From assembly GCA_023390655.1 (NCBI GenBank), contig JAEWCL010000021.1:62001-126000 (forward strand): a stretch of 64,000 nt of DNA, given 5' to 3'. The notes under the pieces are model-generated. The model was given only the letters and a program-made list of their open reading frames with translations, made no database searches and was not told the DNA's origin. A program made the translations under genes and the position numbers. Of this stretch, positions 1 through 7,637 are shown piece after piece. This stretch comes from Bacillota bacterium. GTDB lineage: Bacteria > Bacillota > Clostridia > Christensenellales > CAG-138. Within the stretch, counting starts at the first letter, position 1. Every line of letters starts with the position of its first letter.

Positions 1-141
1 CAGCTGATCCTGGGGGCGCAGCACGAGGATGAGCAGCACCACGGCAAGCACCGCCCCTACAATCAGGAAAAGGCGCAACCGCTTCTGGAGCAGGTTCGCC
101 ATCGTGTGGTGGACGCGCCGCCTGTTACGCCGCTTTTGCAT
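1..141 (-). CDS. Membrane protein of unknown function, N-terminal part only
   Basis: The reverse strand opens with an ATG at 139-141 preceded by a GGGAGA ribosome binding site, and reads 47 codons to the window edge. The peptide begins MQKRRNRRRVHHTM, a very basic cytoplasmic start, followed by one hydrophobic segment at about residues 23-42. This gives the look of a single-pass, positive-inside anchor. The rest of the gene lies outside the window, so no family can be named. It is divergent from the hydrolase gene at 430. Confidence 0.6.
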   Translation of the reverse strand, partial: MQKRRNRRRVHHTMANLLQKRLRLFLIVGAVLAVVLLILVLRPQDQL

Positions 142-345
142 TGTACTCTCCCGCCATCTGAATCATGCGCTTCATACCAATTCCAAAGTGGTATCAACGC
201 GCCATAAGGCCCGGTTTCAGGCCCAAAACCGCGTCAGGAGTATTGTATCCCATTTGCTTCTGTCTGGCAAATGGAGAACGCGCAATATTCATGGTACGTT
301 CACAGTTGCGCGCTGCCCGGCGCTGTTGCAATGATACGTCAAACG

Positions 346-375
346 TTGTAGAATAAAGTAGTTATACGATATAAT
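346..375 (+). promoter_or_regulatory. Sigma-A type promoter for the alpha/beta hydrolase gene
   Basis: TTGTAG at 346-351 and a perfect TATAAT at 370-375 are separated by 18 bp. The start codon lies 55 bp downstream. No operator-like repeat is obvious around it. Confidence 0.6.
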
Positions 376-429
376 AGCGAAGCGTGTGCCGGTCATACCA
401 TATTACAACGCACGCCGGGAGGTTAAGTC

Positions 430-1329
430 GTGGCTCTGGCCTTGCAAATGAAGAAGTTCATCAATTCTGAACATACGGGAGATTATGTATCCATCCTCCT
501 GCCGGGGTTCCCGGATAAGAGCGGCGTATCGACGCCTGAGGAAACCAAGGTGCATTATCTTGAAGCAGGCGTTGGTGAGCCGCTGCTGCTGCTGCATACC
601 GTCGGGCAAAGCCTGTATACCTGGCGCAATGTATTTAACGCCCTTTCCGAACATTACCGTGTGATCGCCATCGACCTCCTGGGCCACGGGTATTCCGGAA
701 GACCCGAGCAGTTTGACTACACCATTGCCGAGCAGACCGAGGCGCTCCGCATGTTTATGGACGCAAAGGGCATTGAAAGCGCGCACATCGCAGGCTTTTC
801 CATGGGCGCGATCTATGCGCTGGATTTTGTCATCAAGTATCCGGACCGCGTCGGCAAGGCCGTGCTCGTTTCCCCCGGCGGTATCACGCAAGAAATGCCG
901 CTTGCCGTTCGTATGCTCCAAAGCCCCCTGTTCGGCGGGCTTGCGTGCAGGCTGTACAATAGAAGGACTGTCGAGCGCCTGCTTTCGGAATGCTTCTTCG
1001 ATTTGACCAATATCAATGAAGAAATGCTCGATTCGTACTACTCCACCGTTGCCGATCCCTATTCCAGAAAGGCCATCCAGCTTTCTGTAACCAACTTTGA
1101 CGAACAGGAAGTGGAAAAAGCGCTCAGGAGTGTCGAGGCTTCGGTGCTCATTCTCTGGGGCGGCGAGGACAAATGGCACAATCCGGACAGCAGCGAGCTG
1201 TACCACGCCATTATGCCCAACGCGCAGTTTGCGGTGGTACGCAACGCAGGGCACCTGCTGCATGAAGAAAAGGCGCAGCGTTTTGTGGACGCGATTTTAG
1301 AGTACATTCCCGCTCCGGTGGATTTATAA
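430..1329 (+). CDS. Alpha/beta-fold hydrolase
   Basis: This 299-residue protein is a serine hydrolase of the alpha/beta superfamily. The oxyanion region is LLLHTVGQS (about 53-61), the nucleophile elbow is GFSMG with Ser124, the acid is probably Asp247 in WGGED, and the catalytic His is His275 in NAGHLLHEE. Length and motif order fit the MhpC/YugF-like esterase group. The substrate cannot be predicted, and there is no signal peptide, so it should be cytoplasmic. The start is a GTG with a GGGAGG site eight bases upstream; an in-frame ATG six codons later is possible. It has its own promoter and is followed by the MscS gene after 73 bp. Confidence 0.85.
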   Translation: MALALQMKKFINSEHTGDYVSILLPGFPDKSGVSTPEETKVHYLEAGVGEPLLLLHTVGQSLYTWRNVFNALSEHYRVIAIDLLGHGYSGRPEQFDYTIAEQTEALRMFMDAKGIESAHIAGFSMGAIYALDFVIKYPDRVGKAVLVSPGGITQEMPLAVRMLQSPLFGGLACRLYNRRTVERLLSECFFDLTNINEEMLDSYYSTVADPYSRKAIQLSVTNFDEQEVEKALRSVEASVLILWGGEDKWHNPDSSELYHAIMPNAQFAVVRNAGHLLHEEKAQRFVDAILEYIPAPVDL

Positions 1330-1402
1330 CGTTACCCGCAGGGCATACTCCTTCCTAGGCGCGGGGGTGCCCCTGCGCAAAAGGTGAGGAGGCTTATATT
1401 CG

Positions 1403-2281
1403 GTGCAGAAGCTCCTTGAAAAACTGCAGGAGAACTGGGTCGCATACGCGTGGGATCTGTTCGGTGTGCTGCTCATCTGGATCGTTGCGCAAATGCTCAC
1501 GCGCGCTGCGGCAAAGGTGATCACCGCGTCGCACAGCAGGCGTATGCACAAGCTTGCGCCGGACCGGCAGCGCCGCGCGGAAACCGCTGCGACGCTAAGC
1601 AAGAGCCTTAGTAAGTACATCATCTTCTTTCTGGCCATCGCGGCGACGATCGGCCAGCTTGGGCTGACCTCCGCCATGAGTTCACTGCTTGCGGCGGCGG
1701 GCGTGGGCGGCATCGCACTCGGCATCGGCGCGCAGAGCTTCATCAAGGATGTTGTGGCGGGCCTTTTTTTGATTTTTGAGGATCAGATGGCCGTGGGGGA
1801 TTATATTACCGCCGCGGATGTCACGGGAACCGTGGAGGAAATTACGCTGCGCGCCACCGTAGTGCGCGGGTTCCGCGGGGAAACGAACGTCATTCCAAAC
1901 GGCAGCATCGGCGTTTTGACCAACTATTCCCGCACGGATTATCTCGCCATGGTGGATGTGGAGATTGACCGGGAGGCCGATCTTTCGCTTGCGGAGCGCT
2001 GCATGCGAGAGGAGGCGGAGCGCTACGCAAGGACGAGCGAGAACGCGCTTGAAGCGCCGCAGGTGCTTGGCGTTACCGCAATGGGCGGCGAAGGTGTGAC
2101 ATTGCGCATGATCCTTCGCGTCAAGTCCATGACACAGTGGGCGACCGAGCGCGCCCTCAACCGCATGATCCGGGAGCGGTTCCTAGAGGAAGGCGTGGCG
2201 CTTGCCTATCCCCGTATGGTCGTGAAGTCCGCGCAGGAGATAGAGACGCCCCTGCGGCACACCGGAGGCAGACATGATTGA
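1403..2281 (+). CDS. mscS: Small-conductance mechanosensitive channel, MscS family
   Basis: The 292-residue protein has hydrophobic segments at about 15-33 and 72-90, then the pore helix at 95-125 with the glycine/alanine-rich LLAAAGVGGIALGIGAQSF pattern typical of MscS TM3. After it come the beta-domain signatures GTVEEITLR (142-150) and NVIPNG (162-167). In the family this protein forms a heptameric channel that opens on hypo-osmotic shock. The start is a GTG preceded by GAGGAGG. Its last 8 bp overlap the DUF951 gene, a pairing common in Firmicutes, so the two are co-transcribed with the signal peptidase genes behind them. Confidence 0.9.
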   Translation: MQKLLEKLQENWVAYAWDLFGVLLIWIVAQMLTRAAAKVITASHSRRMHKLAPDRQRRAETAATLSKSLSKYIIFFLAIAATIGQLGLTSAMSSLLAAAGVGGIALGIGAQSFIKDVVAGLFLIFEDQMAVGDYITAADVTGTVEEITLRATVVRGFRGETNVIPNGSIGVLTNYSRTDYLAMVDVEIDREADLSLAERCMREEAERYARTSENALEAPQVLGVTAMGGEGVTLRMILRVKSMTQWATERALNRMIRERFLEEGVALAYPRMVVKSAQEIETPLRHTGGRHD

Positions 2282-2474
2282 AACGTTTGAACTCTTAGAC
2301 CGCGTGCAGATGAAAAAGCCCCATGCCTGCGGCGGAAACGACTGGACGATTATACGCGTGGGTGCGGATGTGAAGATCAAATGCAATGTGTGCGGCCGCA
2401 TCGTGATGATGGACCGCGCTGATTTTATCAAGCGGGGCAAGAAACTGCTCCCGCCGAAAGGACAACAAGCATGA
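2274..2474 (+). CDS. DUF951 family protein (YyzM-like)
   Basis: This 66-residue protein matches the DUF951 pattern: an acidic start, then KKPHACGGNDW (Cys19), RVGADVKIKCNVCGR (Cys37 and Cys40) and a basic C-terminus. The Cys residues suggest a small zinc ribbon; that is inference. Its function is unknown in the family. It overlaps the end of mscS by 8 bp and its stop overlaps the next start in an ATGA arrangement, so translation of the three genes is probably coupled. Confidence 0.85.
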   Translation: MIETFELLDRVQMKKPHACGGNDWTIIRVGADVKIKCNVCGRIVMMDRADFIKRGKKLLPPKGQQA

Positions 2475-3079
2475 AGGCTGCGGCTATGAGCCGCCGGGAT
2501 TACCGGGCGCTGCAGGCGGCTTCGGAAGAGCTGCACAGTGCGGACCGTGATTACAGGCGGGCCGTCAATCTGGATTTTTTGGTATATGTACTCACGGTGA
2601 TACTCATTGCGCTCTCTATCCGCGCATTTATTGCGGAACCCGTGCGGGTGGACGGCCCTTCCATGCTGCCAAACCTGCAGGATCATGAATATATGCTCGC
2701 GGAAAAGCTGTCCTATTACGTCACGCCGCCTGAACGCGGGGATATCGTGATCGTGTTCTATCCCGGCTTTACGGTAAGCTGTGTCAAGCGCGTCATTGGC
2801 CTCCCGGGAGAGCGCATCCGCGTGTTCGACGGCAAGGTGTACATCAACGGCGAGCTTTTGAATGAGAGCGAATATTGGAACGATTATATCGAGGGCAACA
2901 TGGCGGAGCAGACCGTTCCTGAAAAATCCATATTCGTCATGGGAGACAACCGCAACATCAGCGGGGACAGCCGCATGCGCGAGGTCGGCCCCATTCCCTA
3001 TGAAAAGATATTGGGCAAGGTCATGCTTGTGATGTGGCCGTTTGACAGCGCGCGCGTCATCACGCACAGCGCGTATTGA
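2471..3079 (+). CDS. lepB: Type I signal peptidase, first of three tandem copies
   Basis: The 202-residue protein has a cytoplasmic N-terminus of about 33 residues, one membrane segment (about 35-55) and the SPase I catalytic region. Nucleophile Ser64 lies in GPSMLP, general base Lys106 in CVKRVIGLPGE, and the MGDNRNISGDSR box is at 157-168. It cleaves signal peptides on the outer face of the membrane. Length and single anchor fit the Gram-positive SipS type. The start overlaps the DUF951 stop (ATGA). It shares the unusual N-terminal motif A-(S/A)-EELH-(S/A)-x-D-x-x-YRRA-(V/M)-N with the next copy, so these two are the closest pair. Confidence 0.92.
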   Translation: MKAAAMSRRDYRALQAASEELHSADRDYRRAVNLDFLVYVLTVILIALSIRAFIAEPVRVDGPSMLPNLQDHEYMLAEKLSYYVTPPERGDIVIVFYPGFTVSCVKRVIGLPGERIRVFDGKVYINGELLNESEYWNDYIEGNMAEQTVPEKSIFVMGDNRNISGDSRMREVGPIPYEKILGKVMLVMWPFDSARVITHSAY

Positions 3080-3092
3080 CCGGAGAGAACGT

Positions 3093-3725
3093 ATGGATGC
3101 AAGCAGGCGTATAGATACAAGCCCGCAGCGTGTAAGCGCAAGTGTGCATAAAGACCTGCGCCGGGCAGCGGAAGAGCTGCACGCAAGCGATGCGCACTAC
3201 CGCCGCGCCATGAATGCGGACTTTATCATTTACCTGCTCATTGTGGTACTCGTCGCACTTTCGCTGCGGATGTTTGTCGGGGAGCCGGTGCTCGTGCAGG
3301 GAGATTCCATGTACCCTACCTTGCACGACGGGGAGCGCCTGGTTGTGGAAAAGCTGACGTATTATGTGCAAAAGCCCGCGCGCGGGGACATCATCGTCTG
3401 TTTTTATCCGGGGCATGCCATCAGCCGTGTCAAGCGCATCATTGCGCTGCCGGGCGAGCGGGTTTCCATCAGCCGCGGCAAGGTGTTCGTCAACGGCGCG
3501 GCGCTTGATGAGCGCGCGTATTGGGATGACAGGATCGCAGGGGATATGGCGGAACGGCTCGTGCCGGAAGGCTCCGTATTTGTTCTGGGAGATAACCGCA
3601 ACCACAGTACGGACAGCAGGGAAGAAAGCGTCGGATGTATTCCGTATGAGAAAATATTGGGCCGCGCGGCGCTCGTGTTCTGGCCGCCGGACGTTGCCCG
3701 CGGCGTTCGGCATATTGCGTATTGA
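3093..3725 (+). CDS. lepB: Type I signal peptidase, second tandem copy
   Basis: This 210-residue paralogue has its membrane segment at about 43-62, Ser72 in QGDSMYPT, Lys114 in RVKRIIALPGE and an LGDNRNHSTDSR box. The start at 3093 is chosen because GGAGAG lies just upstream; an earlier in-frame ATG at 3042 would run into the preceding gene and has no good site. The gap to the first copy is 13 bp. The N-terminal AAEELHASDAHYRRAMN stretch parallels the first copy, which points to a recent local duplication. Confidence 0.92.
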   Translation: MDASRRIDTSPQRVSASVHKDLRRAAEELHASDAHYRRAMNADFIIYLLIVVLVALSLRMFVGEPVLVQGDSMYPTLHDGERLVVEKLTYYVQKPARGDIIVCFYPGHAISRVKRIIALPGERVSISRGKVFVNGAALDERAYWDDRIAGDMAERLVPEGSVFVLGDNRNHSTDSREESVGCIPYEKILGRAALVFWPPDVARGVRHIAY

Positions 3726-3816
3726 TCGCCGTTGATTCGGCATGGTAAATCCATTTACGGTAAAACGCCTGACGGCATACATTCAGGAAAAACAGGGAGA
3801 AAACGGGGAGTACGCC

Positions 3817-4365
3817 ATGCAGTTAAGCCGCGCCGCGCACAAGAAAGCGGAATATGCCCGCCACAGCTTCTTCGCGTGGCTGTTTGTGCTGGTGGAGGTT
3901 GCGGCGGTGCTTGCGCTGATCTTCCTTGTCATCCTCTTTCCGGTGCGGGTGAGCGGGGCGTCCATGTCCCCCACGCTGATGCAGGGGGAAATCCTGCTCA
4001 TTGACCGGCTGACGCTGTTTTTACGCTCCCCCAGACGCGGGGATCTTGTGATATTTGAAAATCCGGTAACCGGGGAAGAGCTTATCAAGCGCGTTGTCGC
4101 CCTGCCGGGGGAAACGGTGGATATCGTAAACGGCACCGTCTACATCGATGGCCGTAGGCTTGACGAAAGCGCCTACGCGCCCACCGCCGGTGCGGACTAT
4201 ATGCCTGCCGTGGTGCCGGAGAACAGCGTGTTTGTCCTGGGGGACGACCGTGCGGGCAGCCTGGACAGCCGTGATCCGGACCTTGGGTGCATTCCGTTTT
4301 CGCGCCTTGACGGCAAGGTGCGCATCCGCGTATCCCCGCTGACGCGCGCCGCACTGTTTACGTAG
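3817..4365 (+). CDS. lepB: Type I signal peptidase, third and divergent tandem copy
   Basis: The 182-residue form has a membrane segment at about 19-41, Ser49 in SGASMSPT, Lys91 in IKRVVALPGE and the LGDDRAGSLDSRD box, where Asp replaces the Asn of the other two copies. It lacks the EELH...YRRA N-terminal motif, so it is the most diverged copy. The start at 3817 has a GGGGAG site six bases upstream; an in-frame ATG at 3742 would add 25 residues but has no visible ribosome binding site. It closes the mscS-DUF951-lepB cluster. Confidence 0.88.
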   Translation: MQLSRAAHKKAEYARHSFFAWLFVLVEVAAVLALIFLVILFPVRVSGASMSPTLMQGEILLIDRLTLFLRSPRRGDLVIFENPVTGEELIKRVVALPGETVDIVNGTVYIDGRRLDESAYAPTAGADYMPAVVPENSVFVLGDDRAGSLDSRDPDLGCIPFSRLDGKVRIRVSPLTRAALFT

Positions 4366-4400
4366 GCAGAAAAGGAAGGCAAACACTTCATTTTCTGAGA

Positions 4401-4455
4401 ATGGATTCCCAAGGGGCGTGTCCCTTGGGCGGGTGTTTGAGGGCAGAGCCCTCAA
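4401..4455 (-). repeat. Two-hairpin intergenic element, copy B
   Basis: Read on the reverse strand this gives hairpin 1 (TTGAGGGC / GCCCTCAA), an ACACCCGCC linker, hairpin 2 (CAAGGG / CCCTTG) and the tail GGAATCC. The same plan recurs at 7522, 28783, 28867, 31665, 31757, 40368 and 48430. It sits between the third signal peptidase gene and metG. Confidence 0.6.
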
Positions 4456-4512
4456 CGTACCCCCCTTATCGATACCTTCAATGAAACAGCACTGGAACGC
4501 GTGAAAACGTGG

Positions 4513-4518
4513 TATACT
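4513..4518 (+). promoter_or_regulatory. -10 element upstream of metG
   Basis: TATACT at 4513-4518 lies about 68 bp before the metG start. No good -35 is present at the right distance, so this is a weak call based on the -10 alone. Confidence 0.35.
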
Positions 4519-4585
4519 AAACAAAGCTTATTTTCAGCAGGAATTTCATGCCATCCTACGCATGGCTTACCAACAGGAGGAACGT

Positions 4586-6589
4586 ATGCACAAGTCCACA
4601 TTCTATATTACGACCCCCATTTATTATCCAAGCGATAAACTGCACATCGGGCACGCATATTCGACGGTGGCGGCGGACGCCATCGCGCGCTATAAGCGGC
4701 AGACCGGGTATGACGTTTACTTTTTGACGGGCTCGGACGAGCACGGCCAGAAGATCGAGCGCAAGGCCGCGCAGAACGGCGTGACGCCCAAGGAATATGT
4801 GGACAAGATCGTGGCAAGCTTCCAGGCGCTGTGGAAGTTGCTTGATATTTCAAACGACGGCTTTGTCCGCACAACCGATGAATACCACGAAAAAAGCGTG
4901 CAGAAGATCTTCAAAAAGCTTTATGACCAGGGCGATATCTATAAATCCGCCTATATGGGCCATTACTGCACCCCGTGCGAAAGCTTCTGGCTGGAGCGGC
5001 AATTGAAGGAAGGCCGCTGCCCGGATTGCGGCGGCCCTGTGGAACTGGTGGAAGAGGAAAGCTACTTCTTCCGCATGAGTAAGTATGCGGACCGGCTCAT
5101 CGAGCACATCAAGGCCCATCCGGAATTCATACAGCCCCCCTCCCGCACAAATGAGATGCTGCAGAACTTCCTGCTGCCCGGGCTGGAGGACCTGTGCGTA
5201 TCCCGCACAAGCTTCAAATGGGGCATCCCCGTGGAATTTGATCCCAAGCATGTGGTGTATGTGTGGCTGGACGCGCTTTCTAACTACATCACAAAGCTCG
5301 GCTTCTATTCGGAAGACGACAGCCTCTATCAAAAGTATTGGCCCGCGGATGTGCACCTTGTCGGCAAGGAGATCGTGCGCTTCCATACCATCATCTGGCC
5401 CATCATGCTCATGGCGCTTGGTGAACCGCTGCCCAAGCAGGTGTTCGGCCACGGCTGGCTGGTGCTCGACGGCGGCAAGATGAGTAAGTCTAAGGGTAAC
5501 GTTGTCGATCCCGTCAAGCTGTGCGACAGGTACGGCGTTGATGCGCTCAGGTACTTCCTGCTGCGCGAGGTACCGTTCGGTTCGGACGGCGTGTTCTCTA
5601 ACGAGGCGCTCATCACCCGTATCAACAGCGATCTTGCAAACGATCTTGGCAACCTCCTTTCCCGCACGGTCGCCATGATCGGCAAGTATTTTGACGAGGT
5701 TGTGCCCGCGCCCACAGCGCCCGTTGCGGAGCAGGATGATGCGCTCATCGCCTTGGCGAAGGCGCTGCCCGATGCGGTCGCCGCGCAGATGAAGGAATTA
5801 AAGCTGCCTGAAGCGTTGGCGGAAATCTGGAAGCTTGTTTCCGCCAGCAACAAATATATCGACGTCACCGCTCCCTGGGTGCTCGCCAAGGAGGAAGCGA
5901 ACAAGGCGCGCCTTGGTACGGTGCTCTACAACCTTGCGGAGAGCCTGCGCTTTGTCGCCGTGCTCATCCAGCCGTTCCTGACCGCAACGCCCAAGGAGAT
6001 GTTCAAACAGCTGGGTATCACGGAAGAGACGCTGACCGCAATGGACAGCCTTGCAACCTTCGGCCTGCTCAAGCCCGGCACGCGCGTGCAGAAGGGCGAG
6101 GCGCTCTTCCCCCGCATCGATGTGAAGAAGGAGCTTGCGGAGCTGGAAGCGGAAACGCTCGCGGCGCAGGCCGCGGCAGCGGCGAAGAACACGCCCGCCG
6201 CACAAGCGCCAAAGGCGGAAGCAGCGCCCGCTGTGGAGCCGGAAGCGGAGGAACAGCTGCCTGAAATCGAGTATGACGATTTCGCGAAGATCGACCTGCG
6301 CCTTGCAAAGGTGCTTGCCTGCGAGGAAATCAAGCGCAGCAAGAAGCTCTTGAAGCTCACCCTCAAGGTGGGCGAGGAAGAACGCACGGTGGTTTCCGGC
6401 ATCAAGACATGGTATCAGCCCGACGACCTTGTGGGCAAGACCGTGGTGCTGGTCGCAAACCTCAAGCCCATTACGCTGGCGGGCGTTGAGAGCCGTGGCA
6501 TGATCCTGTGCGCTTCCGATAAGGAAGACGTCAACCTGTCCGCACTCACCACCATGGCGGAGATGGCGGACGGGCTGAAAGTACGATAA
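4586..6589 (+). CDS. metG: Methionyl-tRNA synthetase with C-terminal tRNA-binding domain
   Basis: The 667-residue enzyme charges tRNA-Met. The class I signature is KLHIGHAYS (HIGH at 20-23) and KMSKS is at 298-302. A knuckle with Cys128, Cys131, Cys145 and Cys148 should bind one zinc. After an Ala/Pro/Glu-rich linker (about 530-560) comes an EMAP/Trbp111-like OB-fold (562-667, DLRLAKVLACEEI through ESRGMILCASD), which binds tRNA and dimerises in homologues. The start at 4586 has AGGAGG at 4575-4580; an upstream ATG at 4562 is in frame but lies before that site. It is apparently monocistronic. Confidence 0.97.
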   Translation: MHKSTFYITTPIYYPSDKLHIGHAYSTVAADAIARYKRQTGYDVYFLTGSDEHGQKIERKAAQNGVTPKEYVDKIVASFQALWKLLDISNDGFVRTTDEYHEKSVQKIFKKLYDQGDIYKSAYMGHYCTPCESFWLERQLKEGRCPDCGGPVELVEEESYFFRMSKYADRLIEHIKAHPEFIQPPSRTNEMLQNFLLPGLEDLCVSRTSFKWGIPVEFDPKHVVYVWLDALSNYITKLGFYSEDDSLYQKYWPADVHLVGKEIVRFHTIIWPIMLMALGEPLPKQVFGHGWLVLDGGKMSKSKGNVVDPVKLCDRYGVDALRYFLLREVPFGSDGVFSNEALITRINSDLANDLGNLLSRTVAMIGKYFDEVVPAPTAPVAEQDDALIALAKALPDAVAAQMKELKLPEALAEIWKLVSASNKYIDVTAPWVLAKEEANKARLGTVLYNLAESLRFVAVLIQPFLTATPKEMFKQLGITEETLTAMDSLATFGLLKPGTRVQKGEALFPRIDVKKELAELEAETLAAQAAAAAKNTPAAQAPKAEAAPAVEPEAEEQLPEIEYDDFAKIDLRLAKVLACEEIKRSKKLLKLTLKVGEEERTVVSGIKTWYQPDDLVGKTVVLVANLKPITLAGVESRGMILCASDKEDVNLSALTTMAEMADGLKVR

Positions 6590-6590
6590 T

Positions 6591-6721
6591 CTTCTCTTCT
6601 TTCCACGAAAGAAGAGAAGCAGAAGAAAGCGCAGCTTGTCCAAGCGGCATTCGCCGCTTGGACAAAACTATATAAGGCATCGGTTTTTCTTTTACAGCTT
6701 TTCTTTTTGCAAAAAGAAAAG
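6591..6721 (+). repeat. Three successive perfect hairpins between metG and tatD
   Basis: Three inverted repeats follow metG: 6591-6619 (CTTCTCTTCTTT arms), 6636-6665 (TTGTCCAAGCGGC arms, loop ATTC) and 6698-6721 (CTTTTCTTTTTGC arms). None is followed by a clear T-run on the + strand, so they are not typical intrinsic terminators. They may stabilise or process the mRNA. Confidence 0.55.
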
Positions 6722-6754
6722 TGCGTACTCTTATCCACAGAAAGAGGCATTACC

Positions 6755-7582
6755 ATGCGTTTGTTTGACACCCACGCGCATCTAATGGATGCGCGGTTTG
6801 ATGAAGACCGGGAGGCGGTCATGGCCGCCCTGCCGGAAAAAGACATTGCCTATATGCTTGAAGCCTGCACCGAAATGCCGGACGCGGAACAAACGCTGGC
6901 GTTTGCGCACAAATACCCGTTTGTGGTGGCGGCCATCGGTACCCACCCGCATGAGGCGGCAGGCATGGAACAGGCGCATCTTCTGGCGCTTGAGCGCCTG
7001 CTCGACGATGAAAAGGCCGTTGCCGTAGGAGAGATCGGCCTGGACTACCACTACGATTTTTCCCCGCGTGAGGTGCAGCGGAAATGGTTCTCCGAGCAGC
7101 TGACGCTGGCCCGCGCAAAGAAGACGCCGGTCGTGCTGCATGTGCGCGAGGCGGACGGCGACGCGCTTTCCATGCTTCGTGCGCAGCGGGATGGGCTGAC
7201 GGGCGTGATGCACTGCTTTTCCGGCAGCTATGAAACGGCGAAGGCCTGCCTCGACATGGGCCTCTACATCGCGTTTGGCGGTGCGCTCACGTTCCATAAC
7301 GCGAAGAAGGCGATCGAGATCGCCGCAAAGCTGCCCATGGACAGGCTGCTGATCGAGACCGACTGCCCCTATATGACGCCCGTTCCCCATCGGGGCAAGC
7401 GCAACGATCCCTCCCTTGTGCGGCTCGTTTGCGAGAAGCTCGCGGAAATCCGAAGCATGGATGTGGAGGAAGTGGCGGAGCTTACGCTATATAACGGCCT
7501 GCGGCTGTTTGGGATGGGGACGTTGGGGGTTCCGCCCCCAACCCCCCGCCAAGGGCCGTTACGGCCTTGGAACCCATTATAA
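6755..7582 (+). CDS. tatD: TatD family metal-dependent hydrolase/DNase with a repeat-derived tail
   Basis: The 275-residue protein has the TatD metal ligands: His7 and His9 (DTHAHL), Glu93 (GEIGLDYH), His129 (VLHVRE), His153 (HCFSGS) and Asp203 (IETDCPY). Homologues are 3'-5' exonucleases in DNA repair or RNA turnover. The family normally ends shortly after the NGLRLF motif (247-252). Here about 22 more residues, GTLGVPPPTPRQGPLRPWNP and L, are encoded by a two-hairpin intergenic element, so the original stop was probably lost. The start at 6755 is the family start; an in-frame ATG at 6707 lies inside a hairpin. The following terminator separates it from the convergent gene. Confidence 0.93.
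   Translation: MRLFDTHAHLMDARFDEDREAVMAALPEKDIAYMLEACTEMPDAEQTLAFAHKYPFVVAAIGTHPHEAAGMEQAHLLALERLLDDEKAVAVGEIGLDYHYDFSPREVQRKWFSEQLTLARAKKTPVVLHVREADGDALSMLRAQRDGLTGVMHCFSGSYETAKACLDMGLYIAFGGALTFHNAKKAIEIAAKLPMDRLLIETDCPYMTPVPHRGKRNDPSLVRLVCEKLAEIRSMDVEEVAELTLYNGLRLFGMGTLGVPPPTPRQGPLRPWNPL
7522..7580 (+). repeat. Two-hairpin intergenic element, copy C, overlapping the tatD 3' end
   Basis: Hairpin 1 is GTTGGGGG / CCCCCAAC, followed by CCCCCGCC, then hairpin 2 AAGGGCCGTTACGGCCTT and the tail GGAACCCATTAT. The element supplies the last tatD codons and its stop (TAA at 7580-7582). Confidence 0.65.
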
Positions 7583-7592
7583 ATACATAAAT

Positions 7593-7619
7593 AAAAGCGG
7601 AGGAACTTCCTCCGCTTTT
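7593..7619. terminator. Bidirectional intrinsic terminator between tatD and the PQQ-like gene
   Basis: AAAAGCGGAGGA and TCCTCCGCTTTT form a 12-bp stem with a 3-nt loop, flanked by A and T runs, so it can serve both convergent genes. Confidence 0.8.
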
Positions 7620-7637
7620 GTGTGTTGAATGATCTTT

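Noticed and set aside
403..1263. Long reverse-strand frame opposite the alpha/beta hydrolase gene
   Set aside because: It mirrors a clear hydrolase in the other strand, has no ribosome binding site and no recognisable protein pattern.
2183..3067. Long reverse frame opposite the first signal peptidase gene
   Set aside because: It is a GC-driven shadow of genes whose products are clearly recognisable on the + strand.
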